64,000 bases of DNA from Kitasatospora sp. NBC_01287. GTDB lineage: Bacteria; Actinomycetota; Actinomycetes; Streptomycetales; Streptomycetaceae. Below are positions 16,959 to 25,014 of the stretch, in pieces; position 1 is the first letter of the stretch, and each line of letters opens with the position of its first letter. Under the pieces are notes generated by a model. That model saw nothing but the letters and a program-made list of their open reading frames with translations. It had not been told where the DNA came from and did no database searches. The stretch is taken from contig NZ_JAPEPB010000001.1 in NCBI RefSeq assembly GCF_026340565.1, forward strand, positions 4,006,501-4,070,500. The letters are read 5' to 3'. The position numbers and the translations under genes were made by a program.

Positions 16959-18251
16959 CTAGGATCGCGCCCCGGGCACCTCTTCCGCGTAGGACCGCTC
17001 CGGTATCCCCGGTGCGGCCGCCCCCCTCGGGTCCGGGACGGTCGGCGCGCCGACCGCGGGGGCCGCCGCGGGGCTCGGCTCGGCCGGCGGAAGGTCCGGG
17101 GACTTCGCCGGCGCTGCGGTGGAGAACTCCCGAATGTCGGCGAAGGAGGCGCGGAATCCCGTGCGGAGCCACTTCGAGACCGGGCGCTCGACGACGCGGT
17201 GGACGACCCAGGCCACGATGAGCATGCCGACGACGATCGAACCGACCAGTTCGGCCGGCGGCACCTTGTGCTGGAGCCGACTGGTGATGCTCCAGCCGAT
17301 GTTCTCGTGGATCAGGTACAGCGGGTACGTCAGCGCCCCGGCCGTGGGCAGCCAGCGCCAGCTGATCCGGCTGAACCAGCCGAGCGCCACCCCCGCCATG
17401 AGGACGTAGAACAACGCGAGCAGCACCAGCACCGGCCAGACCGGCGCGCGCCCGCCGTGGTAGTACAGCGCGTGGCCGTGGTAGTTGTCGATCACGAAGT
17501 ACTGGCCCGCGAGGAAGCTCAGCCCGACGATCGCCCAGAGCAGGACGGACGGCCGGAACTTCCACATCAGGAAGAACGCGATGCCGCCGATGAAGAACCA
17601 GGAGTTGTTGGCGATCAGGATGTTGCTGAGCGCGGGGCTGTTCATCCCCACCGCCGCGGCCGAGGCGGCCGCCCAGACGATGCAGAAGGTGACGACCCGG
17701 CGATAGTCGACCCCGCGCCACACCACCAGCGCGAACAGCAGGTAGAAGCGCATCTCGATCCAGAGCGTCCAGTAGACGCCGTCGGCCTCGGGTGCACCGA
17801 ACGGGTCCTGCAGCATGGTGAGATTGGCGAGGATCTGCGACGGGGAGAGGGAGCGCTCGGGGCCCGGGTAGAAGTACAGCACCACGGAGGTGCAGATCAC
17901 GGCGAACCAGAAGGCGGGGAAGAGCCGGATCACCCGTGAGGTGAGGAAGTCGCCGAGCGAGCGGCCCCAGCAGCTGAGGCAGATCACGAATCCACTGATC
18001 AGGAAGAAGAGGTTGACGCCCAGGAATCCGTAGGTGGACGGCAGGTAGGCGCTCTTGAAGATCTTCTCGGCCGGGGTGTCCCAGCCCGACGGGTAGGCGA
18101 TGTAGTGGTACGCGACGACCATGAGCGCCGCGACAAGCCGCAAGCCGTCCAGAACCGCTATGCGGCCGCCGTTCGGCCTGGAGATGACGCCAGGGGTGGT
18201 CCTGCTTGCCCTGCGGCTCCGGGCACGGCGCTGGGGCGGGGTGGTGTCGAT
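16959..18251 (-). CDS. Acyltransferase 3 family membrane protein
   Basis: A polytopic membrane O-acyltransferase (OafA/NodX type) that would acylate a sugar or lipid at the membrane. The conserved start of the family is seen as GGRIAVLDGLRLVAALMVVAYHY, with the key His in AYHY, followed by FLGVNLFFLISGFVI and about ten helices. The Pro/Ala-rich C-terminal tail is cytoplasmic. The LDGLR motif lies upstream of the first ordinary start (TTG at 18143). No ATG, GTG or TTG exists between it and the preceding in-frame stop near 18296. I therefore place the start at an ATC (18251) preceded by ACGAGG at normal distance. The extension is certain from conservation; the ATC start is inference. Confidence 0.75.
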   Translation of the reverse strand: MDTTPPQRRARSRRASRTTPGVISRPNGGRIAVLDGLRLVAALMVVAYHYIAYPSGWDTPAEKIFKSAYLPSTYGFLGVNLFFLISGFVICLSCWGRSLGDFLTSRVIRLFPAFWFAVICTSVVLYFYPGPERSLSPSQILANLTMLQDPFGAPEADGVYWTLWIEMRFYLLFALVVWRGVDYRRVVTFCIVWAAASAAAVGMNSPALSNILIANNSWFFIGGIAFFLMWKFRPSVLLWAIVGLSFLAGQYFVIDNYHGHALYYHGGRAPVWPVLVLLALFYVLMAGVALGWFSRISWRWLPTAGALTYPLYLIHENIGWSITSRLQHKVPPAELVGSIVVGMLIVAWVVHRVVERPVSKWLRTGFRASFADIREFSTAAPAKSPDLPPAEPSPAAAPAVGAPTVPDPRGAAAPGIPERSYAEEVPGARS

Positions 18252-18345
18252 GGTCGCCTCGTGGAGCTCGGGCGGGAATCACCCGCGCAGTCGGCAAATG
18301 TGGCGATTCTATTGGCGTCGCTCCATCTGCTGTCGGCGGGGGTGT

Positions 18346-19035
18346 TCAGGCGGGCCTCGACCAGGCGGCGCGCAGCCGGTGGGGCAGGCCGCGCAGTGAC
18401 GCCACCGGGTCCCACGAGGCCGGGCGGGCGCGGGTCAGGGGGTAGCAGGCCAGGCCGAGCAGGACGGCGCTGAAGTGGCCGACGCTGGTGAAGTCGCGGC
18501 TGCGGAGCAGGGCGGTGCCGTAGAAGAGCAGCAGGCCGGCCAGGTAGAGGTAGCGCCAGGGGCGGGTGATCAGGTAGACGAGCACCGCCTCGACGCCGGC
18601 CAGGGCGTAGCTGACGCCGTAGTCGAGGGTGTACCTGGCCCGTTCGGGGGCATGGCCGTGCTCGATCGCCCAGTACAGCACGCCCTCGCTCAGGTAGGTG
18701 GCGCCGACGTGGGCGATGGCCACGACCAGGAGCCAGCGCAGGGTGCCCAGCCAGCGTTCGGCGGGGACGTGGAAGACGTTGTAGAGGACGAAGTAGAAGA
18801 ACCAGCCGCCGCCCGCGATGTAGAACGCGCTGGAGATCAGCACCCGGACCGGGGAGACCGCCAGGTAGTGCAGGTTGGTGGAGCGCCGCTCCAGGATGCG
18901 GTGCTCCAGGTGCGGGGAGACGTGGCGCAGCGCGATGGTGGTGGCGAAGAGGATCAGCAACCAGATGTGCGTTCCTGGGGCGCTCCGGATGTAGCTCCCG
19001 TACCCGCGAAGCAGCCTGGCGACTCGGTGACCCAT
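18346..19035 (-). CDS. Rhomboid-like membrane protein
   Basis: A 229-residue protein with about six membrane helices, resembling the actinobacterial rhomboid-like family. A Ser in YGVSYALAGV and a His in SVGHFSAVLLG near the C-terminus stand where the rhomboid Ser-His dyad would be, so intramembrane proteolysis is possible but unproven. The ATG at 19035 is chosen for its fit to the first helix; an in-frame ATG near 19119 would add a soluble leader. It is 94 nt upstream of the acyltransferase start and may be in one transcript with it. It is divergent from the sugar-binding lipoprotein. Confidence 0.7.
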   Translation of the reverse strand: MGHRVARLLRGYGSYIRSAPGTHIWLLILFATTIALRHVSPHLEHRILERRSTNLHYLAVSPVRVLISSAFYIAGGGWFFYFVLYNVFHVPAERWLGTLRWLLVVAIAHVGATYLSEGVLYWAIEHGHAPERARYTLDYGVSYALAGVEAVLVYLITRPWRYLYLAGLLLFYGTALLRSRDFTSVGHFSAVLLGLACYPLTRARPASWDPVASLRGLPHRLRAAWSRPA

Positions 19036-19180
19036 CGCTCCAGTCTGGGCGTTGAGCGGTCGCGCCGGAATCTCGCCACGCCAGAAGTCTTGACGCGGCA
19101 GCATGTCAGGGTCTGTCATATGGCGCATTGCGTTTGACCATGTGCGATTTTGATTGACCTGTCGACTGTTCGGAGCCCCC

Positions 19181-20269
19181 ATGCCCGCCACCCACCCTCC
19201 TCGCGTCCACCCCCGCCCGCCGTCCCGCCCCCTTCTGCCGTCCCGCCGCCCGCGCGTCCGGCTGCGCACCACCGCCCTCGCCCTGTCGGCCGCGCTCGCG
19301 CTGGCCGGCTGCCTGACCGGCTGCTCGGGCGGCGGCTCCGGCGCCGATGCCAAGGTGACCGGCCCGATATCGCTCACCTACCTGCAGAAGCAGGGCGACC
19401 AGCAGTACTTCAAGGACGAGGCGGCCGGGGCCAAGGCCAGGGCGGCGCAGCTGGGGGTGACCCTGAAGATGGTTGACCTCGGCACGGACGCGGACCGGAC
19501 GGTCGCCGAGGAGCGGGCGGCCATCGCCGCGAAGAGCCAGGGGCTGATCGTGGTGGCACCGGATCCGACCGTCGGCCCCCAGGTGGTGCAGATCGCCAAG
19601 GACGCCAAGGTCGCGCTGCTCTCCTCGGACGACGAGCTCTGCGGCCTCTCCACCGATCCGGTGGCCTGCGCGCACCAGGACCTGGTGCCCAGGGTCGGCT
19701 TCAGCGGCGACCAGCTGGGCAGCGCGGTGGGGCAGCGGGCGGCCCAGGAGTACCGCCAGGCGGGCTGGACCCCGGCCGACACCCGGATCCTCTCGGCCTG
19801 GCAGCCGGACGTCTCGGTCTGCGCCGACCGGGTCAACGCCGCCGCCGAGGCCTTCTTCACGGCCGCGGGGCGCCCGCCGCTGACCGACCTGCCGACCGAC
19901 AACACCACCACGGGCGCGCAGCGCCAGGCGGCCCGGATCATCGCGGCCACCCCTGGCGTGAAGCACTGGCTGGTCTGGGGGTGCAACGACGAGAACGTGC
20001 AGGGCGCCATCACCGCGCTGCAGCAGGCCGGGGTCGGCACCGGCGACGTGATCGGCATCGGCCTGGGCGCCTACCTGGCCTGTCAGGACTGGGGCACCGG
20101 GCAGCCCACCGGCATGCGGGCCGCGCTCTACCTGAACGGTTCGGACGTCGGCGCGCTGGCCGTGCAGACCATGGTCGACAAGCTGCGCACCGGAAAGGCC
20201 TTCCCGGCCGAGTCGCTCACCCAGGCCACCATGGTCGACGCCGGCAGCAAGCCGGGCGGCTGCGCCTGA
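19181..20269 (+). CDS. Sugar ABC transporter substrate-binding lipoprotein
   Basis: A 362-residue periplasmic-binding-protein-like lipoprotein of the LacI/ribose-binding type. An Arg-rich n-region and hydrophobic core lead to a lipobox at LALAGC (Cys near 43 from this start). The mature part has the two-lobe pattern, with AEERAAIAAKSQGLIVVAPDP and a C-terminal sugar-binding region with WGCNDENVQGA. The ATG at 19181 has CGGAG 6 nt upstream; the TTG at 19154 is less likely. No permease or ATPase gene is adjacent, so it is an orphan binding protein or works with a transporter elsewhere. Two TTGACC copies 20 bp apart (19134, 19154) lie in its promoter region. Confidence 0.82.
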   Translation: MPATHPPRVHPRPPSRPLLPSRRPRVRLRTTALALSAALALAGCLTGCSGGGSGADAKVTGPISLTYLQKQGDQQYFKDEAAGAKARAAQLGVTLKMVDLGTDADRTVAEERAAIAAKSQGLIVVAPDPTVGPQVVQIAKDAKVALLSSDDELCGLSTDPVACAHQDLVPRVGFSGDQLGSAVGQRAAQEYRQAGWTPADTRILSAWQPDVSVCADRVNAAAEAFFTAAGRPPLTDLPTDNTTTGAQRQAARIIAATPGVKHWLVWGCNDENVQGAITALQQAGVGTGDVIGIGLGAYLACQDWGTGQPTGMRAALYLNGSDVGALAVQTMVDKLRTGKAFPAESLTQATMVDAGSKPGGCA

Positions 20270-20340
20270 CACCGCGTCAACCCGCCCGGTCACTCGCGGG
20301 ACTTATTCGTTGTTGATCGCCGCGGGCTAGCGTCGCCCGG

Positions 20341-20574
20341 GTGAACGAGCCGAACAAGCCGAACGAACCCAGCGCGTCGAGCGAACCGAACGGGCCCGGT
20401 GGACCGGACGGACCGGAGGGGCCGGAGGGGCCGGGCGCGCCCCCGCCCGAGTGGTGCCGGCCGGGTGACCTGGAGAACTTCGTCCTGCTGCTCAGCGGGC
20501 TGAAGGAGTCGCTGGCCGAGGACCGGCGCGCGGACCCGGCGGTGGCGGCCGGGGGCCGGCGCGCCGCCGGCTGA
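20341..20574 (+). CDS. Small hypothetical protein, probably leaderless
   Basis: A 77-residue protein with an N-terminal Asn/Pro/Gly-rich part made of short repeats and a conserved-looking C-terminal core (PEWCRPGDLENFVLLLSGL) that could form one or two helices. I do not recognise a family. A TAGCGT -10 element (20328-20333) lies 7 nt before the GTG and there is no ribosome site, a layout common for leaderless actinomycete genes and a good argument that it is expressed. A terminator hairpin follows the stop. Function unknown. Confidence 0.6.
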   Translation: MNEPNKPNEPSASSEPNGPGGPDGPEGPEGPGAPPPEWCRPGDLENFVLLLSGLKESLAEDRRADPAVAAGGRRAAG

Positions 20575-20585
20575 GCGCGGCACGG

Positions 20586-20619
20586 CCGGCCCGGGGAGCA
20601 CCGGGGTGCCCGGGGCCGG
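20586..20619 (+). terminator. Hairpin after the 77-residue gene
   Basis: Imperfect inverted repeat CCGGCCCGGGGAGCACC / GGTGCCCGGGGCCGG, ending about 45 nt past the stop and before the mannosyltransferase promoter. Confidence 0.5.
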
Positions 20620-20755
20620 CCCACTGTCCTGCCAACGGTCACCCTTCGGGTCGCTACCATCGGGACTGGTGAGGAACCCGTGCCAGACACTCCCGGCGGA
20701 CCAGCCCCGGGCCCTTGGGACGGTTCCGACACCTACGTGATCGCCGCGATCCAGG

Positions 20756-21553
20756 GTGGATGCGGTGCAACCGAAAGGCTCGTACGTGACTGCGCCCCAG
20801 GAACACTCCTTCAGCGACCTCGGCAAGGTGCTGGTCATCATTCCGACCTACAACGAGGCCGAGAACGTCGAACGGATCGTCTCCCGGGTGCGGACCGCCG
20901 TTCCCGAGGTGCATGTCCTCGTCGCCGATGACAACAGCCCCGACGGCACCGGCGAGATGGCCGACAAGATCGCCGAGCGCGACGACAACGTCCGCGTGCT
21001 GCACCGCAAGGGCAAGGAGGGCCTCGGCGCCGCCTACCTGGCCGGCTTCCACTGGGGCATCGACAACGGCTACGACGTCCTGGTCGAGATGGACGCCGAC
21101 GGCTCGCACCAGCCCGAGGAGCTCTACCGCCTGCTGACCGCGCTGCGCGGCGCCGACCTGGTGCTCGGCTCGCGCTGGGTGCCGGGCGGCAAGGTGGTCA
21201 ACTGGCCGAAGTCCCGCCTCTTCCTCTCCCGCGGCGGCTCGACATACTCGCGCCTGATGCTCGGGGTGCCGATCCGCGACGTCACCGGCGGCTACCGCGC
21301 CTTCCGCAAGGAGACCCTGCTGGGTCTGGGCATGGACCAGGTCGCCTCGGCCGGCTACTGCTTCCAGGTCGACCTGGCGTTCCGCTCGGTGCGCAGCGGC
21401 TTCAAGGTCGCCGAGGTGCCGATCACCTTCGTCGAGCGCGAGCACGGCGCCTCCAAGATGAGCCGCAACATCGTCTTCGAGGCGCTCTGGCGGGTCACCG
21501 TCTGGGGCGTCCAGGCACGGGTGGCCAAGCTCACGGAGAAGGGCAAGAAGTAG
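20756..21553 (+). CDS. Polyprenol-phosphate mannosyltransferase (Ppm1/DPM-like)
   Basis: A 265-residue GT-A, family 2 glycosyltransferase that would transfer mannose from GDP-mannose to polyprenol phosphate at the inner membrane face, making the donor for protein O-mannosylation and glycolipids. It opens GKVLVIIPTYNEAENVERIV. Asp58-Asp59 (ADDNSPDGTG) and the DAD metal site at 113-115 (VEMDADGSHQP) follow, then VTGGYRAFRKE. It has no membrane domain, so unlike some fused Ppm1 proteins it lacks an N-acyltransferase part. Three GTG starts are possible (20756, 20765, 20786); 20765 and 20786 have the better ribosome sites, so the true protein may be up to ten residues shorter. It ends at a strong palindrome. 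Confidence 0.85.
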   Translation: MDAVQPKGSYVTAPQEHSFSDLGKVLVIIPTYNEAENVERIVSRVRTAVPEVHVLVADDNSPDGTGEMADKIAERDDNVRVLHRKGKEGLGAAYLAGFHWGIDNGYDVLVEMDADGSHQPEELYRLLTALRGADLVLGSRWVPGGKVVNWPKSRLFLSRGGSTYSRLMLGVPIRDVTGGYRAFRKETLLGLGMDQVASAGYCFQVDLAFRSVRSGFKVAEVPITFVEREHGASKMSRNIVFEALWRVTVWGVQARVAKLTEKGKK

Positions 21554-21557
21554 CGCG

Positions 21558-21601
21558 AACGCCGAAGGCCCGTACGTCGTGACGTACGGGCCTTCGGCGT
21601 T
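21558..21601. terminator. 44-nt hairpin between convergent genes
   Basis: Perfect 21-bp arms (AACGCCGAAGGCCCGTACGTC and its complement, see the ends) around a GT loop, directly after the mannosyltransferase stop and 70 nt before the end of the opposing carboxypeptidase gene. It serves both strands. Confidence 0.75.
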
Positions 21602-21670
21602 CCCGGGCGTTCCGCCGCCCCCGGTTGCTCCCGCGCACTCCTGGGCGCCCCCGAGGCGCCCCTGGGCGCC

Positions 21671-23581
21671 TCAGCCCAGCCGGGTGAGCCGGGCGGCGAT
21701 CGCCGGGGGCGCCAGGTCGCGCTGCAGCACCACCGGGACCTTCACCTGGGCCGGCCCCTCGCCGGCGGTCAGCGTGCCGACGGCGGTGCCGGCCGGCGCC
21801 GCGTGGCCGATGCCCCCGGGCACGCCGGTGAGCGTCAGCCGGGCCGAGACGCCGGTGAAGCCGGGCACCGTGACGTCCTTGGCCGCCACCACCGGCAGGT
21901 GGCCGCCCAGCCCGTCGTCCAGGTAGCCGACCACCTCGCCCTGGTGGGCCAGGGTCTGGCCGGTGACCGCGGCCTGTCCGGCAGTGATGATCTTCGAGCT
22001 GACGGTCTGCGCGGCCTTGAGGATGTTGTCGGTGGCGGTCGGCGGTTGGCCCAGGGTGACCCCGAGGAGCAACTGCTGGGTACCCCCGACCTCCTTGGTG
22101 GCGGCCCACATCAGGCAACTGCCGGCCGGCGTGCTGGAGCCGGTCTTGGTGCCGATCACGCCGTTCTTGTTGACCAGCGCGTTGGTGTTGTAGATCTTGG
22201 TGCCGGCGATGGTGGACTCCGGCTCGGCGACGATCTGCTTGAAGATCTCGCTCTGCATCACCACCTCGGCCAGCTTCAGCTGGTCCTGGGCGGTGCTCTT
22301 GGTGTCGGCGCTGTAACCGGCCGCGTCGGCGTAGCTGGTGCTGCTCATGCCGAACGTGGCGGCCCGGTCGTTCATCTTCTTGACGAAAGCTTCCTCCGAA
22401 CCCGCGTCCCAGCGGGCCAGCAGCCGGGCGATGTTGTTGGCGCTGGGCAGCATCAGCATCTCCAGCGCCTCGTACTCGCTGATCTGCTGGCCCTCGGTCA
22501 CCTTGGCGGTGGACTGGTCGGAGTCGCCCGACTCCTGGGCGGCCGCCTTGTCCACGGTGAGCATCGGTCCCGGCTGGCCCTTGGCCAGCGGGTGGTCCTG
22601 CAGGATCAGGTAGGCGTTCATCACCTTGGTCACGCTGGCGATCGGGACCGGCGTGGCCTTGGGCCCCGAGCTGCCGAGGCTGCCCAGACCCACCACCTCG
22701 GCGGCCGCCTGGCCCTTGGCCGGCCAGGGCAGCGCCGGTGCCTCGCCACCGAAGGTGTAGGAGGTGGCGGCGGTCAGCCGCACCTGGGGGGCGGGCAGCG
22801 GGCGCAGCAGCTGGGCCACCGCAAGGCCGCCGGCCAGCACGGAGAGCAGCAGCACGCCGGCGGTGGCCCGCCGCAGCGCGCCGCGCGCCCGCGAGCGCGG
22901 GCGGCCGCCCAGCGCGGTCAGGCCCGGCACGGCCGGCGGCTCGACCCCGGCGCCGGCGGGACCGGGGTCGGCGGGACCGGGGTCGGCGGCAGGGCCGAAG
23001 TCCGGGGCAGGACCGAAATCGGCGGCAGGCCCGAAAGCGGCGGCAGGGCCGAAGGCGGGCGCGGGCGGCACGGGCGGGGCCGTTGGGGCGGCGAGGAGCA
23101 CGGCGGCCAGGGGGGCAGCGGCCAGGGGGGCGGGCTCGGGGGCCGGCGCCGCGGCGGGCTCGTGTTCGATGGGCGACGCGTCAGCCGGCGCGGCGTCAGC
23201 AGGTACGGCGTCGGCCCGCGCCGCCACGGCCGGCACCGCGTCGGCCGGCACCCCGTCGACCGGCACCTGGTCCACGGCTGCCGCCGGCTCGTCCCGGATC
23301 GCGAGACGCGGGTCGACGGTCTGCGGCTTCTCCTCGTCGGCCTCGACCGGTTCGGCCGGCTCCGGCTCCGGCATCCGCAGGAAGGTGGTCCTCATGTCCG
23401 CATCCCGGACGCGCAGCTGGACGGTCGATCCGCCCTTGACCGCCGGCCCGGCGGAGGCCCCGCCCCCCGCTCCGTCCGGTCCCGCCCCCCGCGGCCCGGC
23501 CGCCTCCGGCGGCGGCGCCGACCCGGCAGCCGCGGGCTGCTCCCGCTCCCCGTCCTGCACCTTCTCCGGGGCGTCGCCCAC
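21671..23581 (-). CDS. D-alanyl-D-alanine carboxypeptidase with long cytoplasmic tail
   Basis: A 636-residue class C-type penicillin-binding protein (peptidase S11) that trims the terminal D-Ala of peptidoglycan stems. The catalytic part has Ser316 and Lys319 in ASVTK, the PSANN motif at 379-383 and KTG at 479-481. Before it come one membrane helix (about 240-260) and a 235-residue N-terminal region rich in Ala, Pro and Asp, with tandem FGPAAD-type and PADAVPA-type repeats, predicted to be cytoplasmic and disordered. Ordinary S11 enzymes are about 400 residues, so the tail is extra. The GTG at 23581 has AGGAGG 9 nt upstream. Confidence 0.88.
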   Translation of the reverse strand: MGDAPEKVQDGEREQPAAAGSAPPPEAAGPRGAGPDGAGGGASAGPAVKGGSTVQLRVRDADMRTTFLRMPEPEPAEPVEADEEKPQTVDPRLAIRDEPAAAVDQVPVDGVPADAVPAVAARADAVPADAAPADASPIEHEPAAAPAPEPAPLAAAPLAAVLLAAPTAPPVPPAPAFGPAAAFGPAADFGPAPDFGPAADPGPADPGPAGAGVEPPAVPGLTALGGRPRSRARGALRRATAGVLLLSVLAGGLAVAQLLRPLPAPQVRLTAATSYTFGGEAPALPWPAKGQAAAEVVGLGSLGSSGPKATPVPIASVTKVMNAYLILQDHPLAKGQPGPMLTVDKAAAQESGDSDQSTAKVTEGQQISEYEALEMLMLPSANNIARLLARWDAGSEEAFVKKMNDRAATFGMSSTSYADAAGYSADTKSTAQDQLKLAEVVMQSEIFKQIVAEPESTIAGTKIYNTNALVNKNGVIGTKTGSSTPAGSCLMWAATKEVGGTQQLLLGVTLGQPPTATDNILKAAQTVSSKIITAGQAAVTGQTLAHQGEVVGYLDDGLGGHLPVVAAKDVTVPGFTGVSARLTLTGVPGGIGHAAPAGTAVGTLTAGEGPAQVKVPVVLQRDLAPPAIAARLTRLG

Positions 23582-23893
23582 CTGTTCCGACCTCCTCGTT
23601 CTCGGTCATCGTCCTACGCCGCGGGGGTTCCACCGCCGCGGGTCCGACCTGTACAGTCTCCGCCACCGCGGCCCGTTCGCAGTCCGCCACACCCCGTCCG
23701 ACCGGCGGTTATTCCGGGTCGGCGGCCTGTCCCCGGCTCAGACGTCACCCTCTCGGCCCCCGGTTCCCCGCACCGCGAGCGCCCCGCGACCGCCCCGGAA
23801 GAGTTCCCGGCCCAAGGTCACGATTCGGAGGCGTACTCGACAAGTCCGTGTGAGAGGCGTCACGCTGTCATTCATCCACGCGGGGAGGCTTGG
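23582..23893. other. Divergent promoter region of dac and GOLPH3-like genes
   Basis: No gene seen. It must hold promoters for both flanking genes. The part near 23860 (CGTGTGAGAGGCGTCACGC) is less GC-biased, but I cannot assign a sigma class. Confidence 0.4.
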
Positions 23894-24634
23894 ATGGGCA
23901 AGAGCCGTAGAACAATTCCCGAGGAACTTTTGCTGCTCGCCTTGGACCCGACCACGGGTACCACCGCGCAGCCGCAAACCCTCGACCTCGGACTCGCCGG
24001 GGCACAGCTCGTCGAGCTGTCCCTGGCCGGACGGATCGTCCCGGACGGAGATCGGATCGCCGTGGTGCTGCCGCGGCCGACCGGTGACCCGACCCTGGAC
24101 CACGCCCTGGAGCTGCTGCGCCGTCGCGGCAGCCCGGTGCGTGCCGCGCACTGGATCGGCGGGCCCCGACTGGGGCTGCGGCAGACCTACCTGGCGCATC
24201 TGGAGCGGTGCGGCATGGTCGCCGCCGTTCCTGGCCAGGTGTGCGGGGTCCTGCCGACGACGCGCTATCAGGCGTCGGACGACTGTACGAACGCTGCGAT
24301 CAAACAGCGTCTCGACACAGCCATCCGCACCGGCGTGCCGCCGGACCCTCGGACGGCCGCGCTGGCAGCGCTGGCGCACGCCGTCGGCCTGGGCAAGCAC
24401 CTCTACCCGGGCAACGAGGGCAGATCCTCACGGTCGCGGCTGCGCGACCTGATCCGCTACGACCCGCTCGGCGGCATGGTCGCGCACGCCGTGATGGACG
24501 TGCAGAACGGTCTGCCCGTCCAGCCGGGCCGCACCGGCCCGACGGGTCGGGCCCCGGCCGCGCGCAGCGGCGGGGAGCAGATCCCGCGCAGTCGCACCGA
24601 GCCCGCCGCACCCACCCGGGTCGGTGTGCGCTGA
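23894..24634 (+). CDS. GOLPH3/VPS74 family (GPP34) protein
   Basis: A 246-residue protein resembling the GPP34 domain of eukaryotic Golgi phosphoprotein 3, a phosphoinositide-binding peripheral membrane protein. It opens IPEELLLLALDPTTG and has the LDLGLAGAQLVELSLAGRI helix pair and YLAHLERCGMV. Homologues are common in Streptomyces and one or more have been linked to morphology, but the molecular role in bacteria is not known. The ATG has GGGGAGG 5 nt upstream. The C-terminal 35 residues are low complexity. A perfect palindrome terminates the gene. Confidence 0.82.
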   Translation: MGKSRRTIPEELLLLALDPTTGTTAQPQTLDLGLAGAQLVELSLAGRIVPDGDRIAVVLPRPTGDPTLDHALELLRRRGSPVRAAHWIGGPRLGLRQTYLAHLERCGMVAAVPGQVCGVLPTTRYQASDDCTNAAIKQRLDTAIRTGVPPDPRTAALAALAHAVGLGKHLYPGNEGRSSRSRLRDLIRYDPLGGMVAHAVMDVQNGLPVQPGRTGPTGRAPAARSGGEQIPRSRTEPAAPTRVGVR

Positions 24635-24654
24635 ACTGACAGCCCCACGGCCAC

Positions 24655-24694
24655 GGGGCGGTCGCGCCCGGCAGCTGCCGGGCGCGACCGCCCC
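24655..24694 (+). terminator. 40-bp perfect palindrome after the GOLPH3-like gene
   Basis: Two 20-bp arms (GGGGCGGTCGCGCCCGGCAG and its exact complement) without spacer, 20 nt past the stop. Confidence 0.72.
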
Positions 24695-25014
24695 TGCGTC
24701 GTCCCCGGGGGCCGCCGCAGGGCCCGCTCCGCTCCGCGCGCTTCAGGCCGGGACAGACCGGGCCGGGCCGCGAGACGCACTCCGCATACAGATCGCATTA
24801 CCACTGAAATCGTTCCGGCGTGCGGCTTTCGCCGAGTCCGTGGGAGGTCGAGTCAATCCCCGGCGGCGAGCTGATCGGAAGTGACATGCTGCTGAGAAAG
24901 AGGGGGTCGGTTCCGCTGTCCAAGCCGTCGAACGGCATCGAGGCGCCGGCCGCCCCTGCCGTGCCCCGCAGCCGAATCGCTCCCAGCACCGTAGAGGTCC
25001 CGCCGGAGGTCCAT
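24695..25014. other. Leader region of the XRE regulator
   Basis: The regulator's frame stays open back to 24820, but a GGAGG site only precedes 25015 and codon bias before it is poor. An AT-richer patch near 24783-24815 (CATACAGATCGCATTACC) may hold the promoter. Confidence 0.4.

Noticed and set aside
20680..20931. 83-codon frame starting at GTG 20680
   Set aside because: It overlaps the mannosyltransferase in another frame and loses codon bias after about 25 codons; I treat it as leader sequence.
21803..23893. Plus-strand open frame of nearly 700 codons before the GOLPH3-like gene
   Set aside because: It is the complement of the D,D-carboxypeptidase gene. High GC keeps antisense frames open.
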